Assembly: GCA_012295275.1 (NCBI GenBank)
Contig: CM022669.1
Coordinates: forward strand, 18,611,091 to 18,675,090
Direction of reading: 5' to 3'
DNA length: 64,000 nt
Source of the DNA: Chrysomallon squamiferum
Lineage: Eukaryota; Mollusca; Gastropoda; Neomphalida; Peltospiridae
The notes beneath the pieces were generated by a model. It saw nothing but the letters and a program-made list of their open reading frames with translations. It had not been told where the DNA came from and searched no databases. Within the stretch, counting starts at the first letter, position 1. The number at the start of each line of letters is the position of its first letter. Below, in pieces: positions 61,743 to 64,000 of the stretch. The position numbers were made by a program, and so were the translations under genes.

Positions 61743-62674
61743 ATACATAAAAAAATAAATAAATAAATAAATAAATAAATAAATACATAAAAAAATAAAT
61801 AAATAAAAGAAATAGCTTAGATAGATAAATAGATAATCATTTACAACTCCATATATTTCAGGAAATTACAAAATTATAAATAAATATAAAAATATTTCAC
61901 TCACCACCATCTCTGCCTGTTTGGCGCTTCCTGAATCCAGGATGACCAGCAACTGTTTAAGATCTCGCCCAAACCCTTTCCCTTGCCACCTGGCCAACAG
62001 TGGTCTCAAGCCCCTGAAAACAATTATAAAAATGTTATTAACTAATTTAATTTTAATGTCATATGTATTTAAAGCACAGTCTGATTGTGTGAACGTAAAT
62101 CTCTTAAATTTAATAAAAGTATCTGGTACAAGTTAAATGTTGTAAACTTACTTGTATCTGGTACAAAGAACTTCAGACAACAGTTTGTAGCTGTCACACA
62201 TTCTTATCACACACTTTGTAGCTGCCCTGAAAACAAAAATAACAAAATAAAAAGTTAAGATTATTAAATCTTGTCTTTCATATTTTAACCTTAATATGAG
62301 GCATCTTTTTTTTTTCTTCTTTTCTCTTTTGCTTTTTGTCTCTTTTTTTCAATGGATTAAGAAAGGTTTATGGATTACAGATTTGTATATTAATATTTTA
62401 TATATTATGTAACATACCTGGCAATTTGTGCATTGTTGTTGACTGACAATTTGTAAATTAATTCGTCCAGAATGCTGTAAATAATCTTCTGATCTGTTTG
62501 AGACACAGCAACTCTACAGAATCACAAAAGAATTGTAAAAACACTCAGCACAGAACAAAAACTCAAAAGAAAAATTTAAACAAAATCAGAAATCATTTTA
62601 CATTACACATAAAATCAGCAAGGTGGAACTGTTTCTTTTTATTTTTTTTCGTATTTCCATTTAGTCTTCTCACT

Positions 62675-62712
<38 letters not shown>

Positions 62713-63251
62713 TCTTTTTCACTTTGCCTACAATTTAAAATAAGGAAAGTGAAAGCAGAGTTAGAGAGATATTAATTATTATCATTTCAATAATATTCCA
62801 GCCATTTATAAACATGCAGATGTATAATTAACTGATTAGAAATTATATATATATATATTTTAATTATTGCATTAACAATAATATCTGTACCCATAGGTTC
62901 TGATAACTTTGTCCAGTGTTGTTACTATGGCAATCACTGTTTCAGTTTCATCTGTGATGAGCAGCTGTAACAACCAGGGTGATTTTAAAACTAAAACATA
63001 ATAAAAAAAATATAATACTATTAATAATTAAAAAAAATAAAAATTAAAAATATATAAAATAAAAATAATTAAAAAAATAATACCATCACACAAAGACACT
63101 TTCTGATTAAAATAATTTAACATTAAAATCCATGGATTTTAAATTAAAAACGTGCAGTCTCCGTAAATATAGATTTTATTATTATGTGTTTTCTTCATGC
63201 TTGTTAACAAAACTCCTTCTAAGTTTTAATTTCTTATTTCTTTATATATAT

Positions 63252-63282
<31 letters not shown>

Positions 63283-63549
63283 TATCATATTTCAAAATAA
63301 AATGAGATGTTATATCTGTTAATTATTATCAACAAAAAAGCTGATTTTCTGATTTATATATCAGTTAATTGGAAATGAAGAAAACAATCTTGGGTGCATT
63401 ATCAGTTTGCTTGTACCAGAAATGTACATTTAAGATCCATTTTACTCACCTTCACCCACTATGTTGACATGAATGTTTGCCATGTAAACAATGCCATCAA
63501 GAATGTCCTGAAAATTCTTTTGTAATTCCTTCACAGCAGAGGACGATAT
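58091..63549 (-). CDS. IQCB1: IQCB1 / nephrocystin-5 (NPHP5), 3' eleven exons; 5' end outside the window
   Basis: Eleven exons on the minus strand join with valid GT/AG sites and consistent phases into 456 residues plus stop. The human protein is about 600 residues, so roughly the first quarter lies beyond the right edge. Features in order: a helical (armadillo-like) region with the YSILDELIYKLS motif, a KGLRPLLARW segment, then IQ motifs around QAAALIQAVWKGVSTRR, VAIVKIQKIWRGHKERH and AIKIQRHVRLWLER with charged coiled-coil stretches between them. The C-terminal block APSLKE...SRSVPV...PWWKRLDEE is diagnostic of IQCB1. In vertebrates this protein acts at the ciliary base and transition zone, binding calmodulin through its IQ motifs and partnering CEP290; loss causes nephronophthisis with retinal degeneration. 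No frameshift or missing exon was seen in this part. It is convergent with the MNNL gene. Confidence 0.93.
59096..59252 (-). CDS. IQCB1: IQCB1 exon
   Basis: The acceptor is TTTATCAG and the donor is C|GTAAGA. It encodes TTRKTREEVEEIHKKAAEML and onward to LETDSQLIL, a helical region before the C-terminal block. Flanking AAAT repeats make the neighbouring short ORFs meaningless. Confidence 0.9.
59735..59803. repeat. (AAT)n microsatellite in an IQCB1 intron
   Basis: Pure run 70 bp from the donor of the neighbouring exon. Confidence 0.95.
59870..60001 (-). CDS. IQCB1: IQCB1 exon
   Basis: It has 44 codons, phase 0 at both ends, between TTGTCCAG and CCA|GTGAGT. It completes the third IQ-like motif (VRLWLER), then encodes PPGLTDERRVELHKQIEEYR. 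The LTD-x-RRVEL block is conserved in IQCB1. Confidence 0.92.
60512..60660 (-). CDS. IQCB1: IQCB1 exon with the second and third IQ motifs
   Basis: The acceptor is ATTTCACAG and the donor is CAT|GTATGT. It encodes QVERYLEKEKAVAIVKIQKI, then WRGHKERHLLPARQEL and ARQVKAAIKIQRH. IQKIWRGHKER is a good complete IQ motif. IKIQRH begins a third motif that continues into the next exon. Confidence 0.92.
60931..61073 (-). CDS. IQCB1: IQCB1 exon, charged coiled-coil linker
   Basis: The acceptor is TTTCTGTAG and the donor is CG|GTGAGA-type. It encodes 47 codons from LKKDILERTREQSKAEADLH to LYMLEIMPA. It is highly charged and helical, between two IQ motifs, and the final LEI-x-x-P matches the family. Confidence 0.92.
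61241..61320. repeat. (AAAC)n(AAAT)n in an IQCB1 intron
   Basis: Compound tetranucleotide run ending 20 bp from an exon. Confidence 0.95.
61342..61451 (-). CDS. IQCB1: IQCB1 exon with the first IQ motif
   Basis: The acceptor is ATATTCAG and the donor is AG|GTCAGT. It encodes KYHQAAALIQAVWKGVSTRR, an IQ motif (I-Q-x3-K/R-G-x3-R) that would bind calmodulin, followed by KLQKANKAFAKFQKSY. Confidence 0.92.
61668..61807. repeat. (AAAT)n in an IQCB1 intron
   Basis: About 140 bp of nearly pure tetranucleotide repeat. Confidence 0.95.
61905..62013 (-). CDS. IQCB1: IQCB1 exon
   Basis: The acceptor is GTTTTCAG and the donor is GTG|GTGAGT. It encodes GLRPLLARWQGKGFGRDLKQ and LLVILDSGSAKQAEMV. It continues the KGLR-LL motif of the family and leads into the first IQ motif. 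Confidence 0.9.
62152..62226 (-). CDS. IQCB1: IQCB1 exon
   Basis: It is a 75-bp exon between GTTTTCAG and AA|GTAAGT. It encodes AATKCVIRMCDSYKLLSEVL and ends CTRYK across the junction. It matches the Ala/Thr-Lys helix of the armadillo-like region. Confidence 0.88.
62418..62513 (-). CDS. IQCB1: IQCB1 exon
   Basis: The acceptor is TTCTGTAG and the donor is AG|GTATGT. It encodes VAVSQTDQKIIYSILDELI and onward to NNNAQIA. The YSILDE-hydrophobic-hydrophobic-KL block is shared with vertebrate IQCB1. Confidence 0.88.
62891..62990 (-). CDS. IQCB1: IQCB1 exon
   Basis: The acceptor is TGTTTTAG and the donor is GG|GTACAG. Two leading bases complete a Val codon. It encodes LKSPWLLQLLITDETET and a following hydrophobic helix, 32 codons plus two bases. 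The donor is weaker than the others, but its phase fits the next exon. Confidence 0.8.
63250..63282. repeat. (TA)n(TAGA)n in an IQCB1 intron
   Basis: Short pure run. Confidence 0.9.
63450..63549 (-). CDS. IQCB1: IQCB1 exon (first one in the window)
   Basis: The acceptor (minus strand CCTCAAG) adjoins 63549 and the donor GTGAGT adjoins 63450. It has 33 codons from ISSSAVKELQKNFQDILDG plus one base, phase 0 to 1. It is part of the N-terminal helical region. Upstream exons lie outside the window. Confidence 0.8.
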
Positions 63550-64000
63550 CTTGAGGAAAGAGAGAGATTTTTCATAATTGTTTTTTTTTAATTAAAATTC
63601 AGATATTCAGTTGTGTGATTTTCTTAAATACTTTTGCAGTATTTCTAGATAAATTGGTATTAGTGTTGCTGTCTTCAACACAAATCAAAATACAGATATT
63701 CAGTGAAATATGTCTCACTGTAATGCATGCATAAATTGAAATGAAAGTTGCTTTATTATCCAGCCAGAGTTGTGATAGTCCTAAATATGATTTATCACTT
63801 TAAACTTAAGTTTCACAAAATTATCAGAAAGAGTAAAGAACAAAATGTATGTAAAAAACTTCAAAAACAGAAAAAATAAATAATAATAAAAATAAAATTA
63901 TCTAGATTGTAAATGTAATTTTTTTAATTTTTTAATTATCATGAAATTATAGTAAAAACATATGAAGAACAATAAATAAAAAAACATTTTATTTTTTATT

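Overview
The window is AT-rich, intron-rich animal genomic DNA, very full of microsatellites: (AAT)n, (AAAT)n, (TC/GA)n, (GT)n, (TCTA)n, ACT/GAT trinucleotides and poly-A. There are no bacterial-type operons. Large introns, this microsatellite load and a ciliary gene fit an invertebrate, most likely a lophotrochozoan such as a mollusc. That assignment is inference from composition only.

Two genes can be reconstructed by eye, with splice sites and phases that agree. Gene 1 is on the + strand (coding span 4567-53144) and has six coding exons. Exon 1 encodes a signal peptide. Exons 2-4 and the start of exon 5 encode an N-terminal domain of the Notch-ligand MNNL (C2-like) type. Exon 5 is about 7 kb and encodes a huge Thr/Ser/Lys/Pro-rich stalk, a juxtamembrane segment and one transmembrane helix. 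Exon 6 encodes the end of a short cytoplasmic tail. The DSL domain and EGF repeats of canonical Delta/Jagged ligands are absent. Exon 5 is not open in one frame: about ten frame changes are needed to read it through, while all short exons are intact. Most of these probably come from sequence errors or slippage in A-rich coding DNA, but real decay is not excluded.

Gene 2 is on the - strand (58091-63549, running off the right edge). It comprises the last eleven exons of IQCB1 (nephrocystin-5), a calmodulin-binding ciliary protein. Every exon junction was checked for GT/AG and phase, and together they give 456 residues plus stop. The two genes are convergent, with about 4.9 kb between their stop codons.

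Layout: 1-4250, no gene, simple repeats; about 4250-4617, putative 5'UTR and signal-peptide exon; 4618-25841, 21-kb intron 1; 25842-26011, exon 2; 26012-38804, 12.8-kb intron 2, with a near-perfect 179-bp inverted repeat at 34757-35641; 38805-41444, exons 3-4 and short introns; 41445-48413, giant exon 5; 48414-53011, intron 5; 53012-53144, exon 6; then 3'UTR, a repeat-rich intergenic spacer, and IQCB1.

The most noteworthy object is gene 1, a Notch-ligand-like N-terminal domain on a long cationic, mucin-like membrane-anchored stalk.
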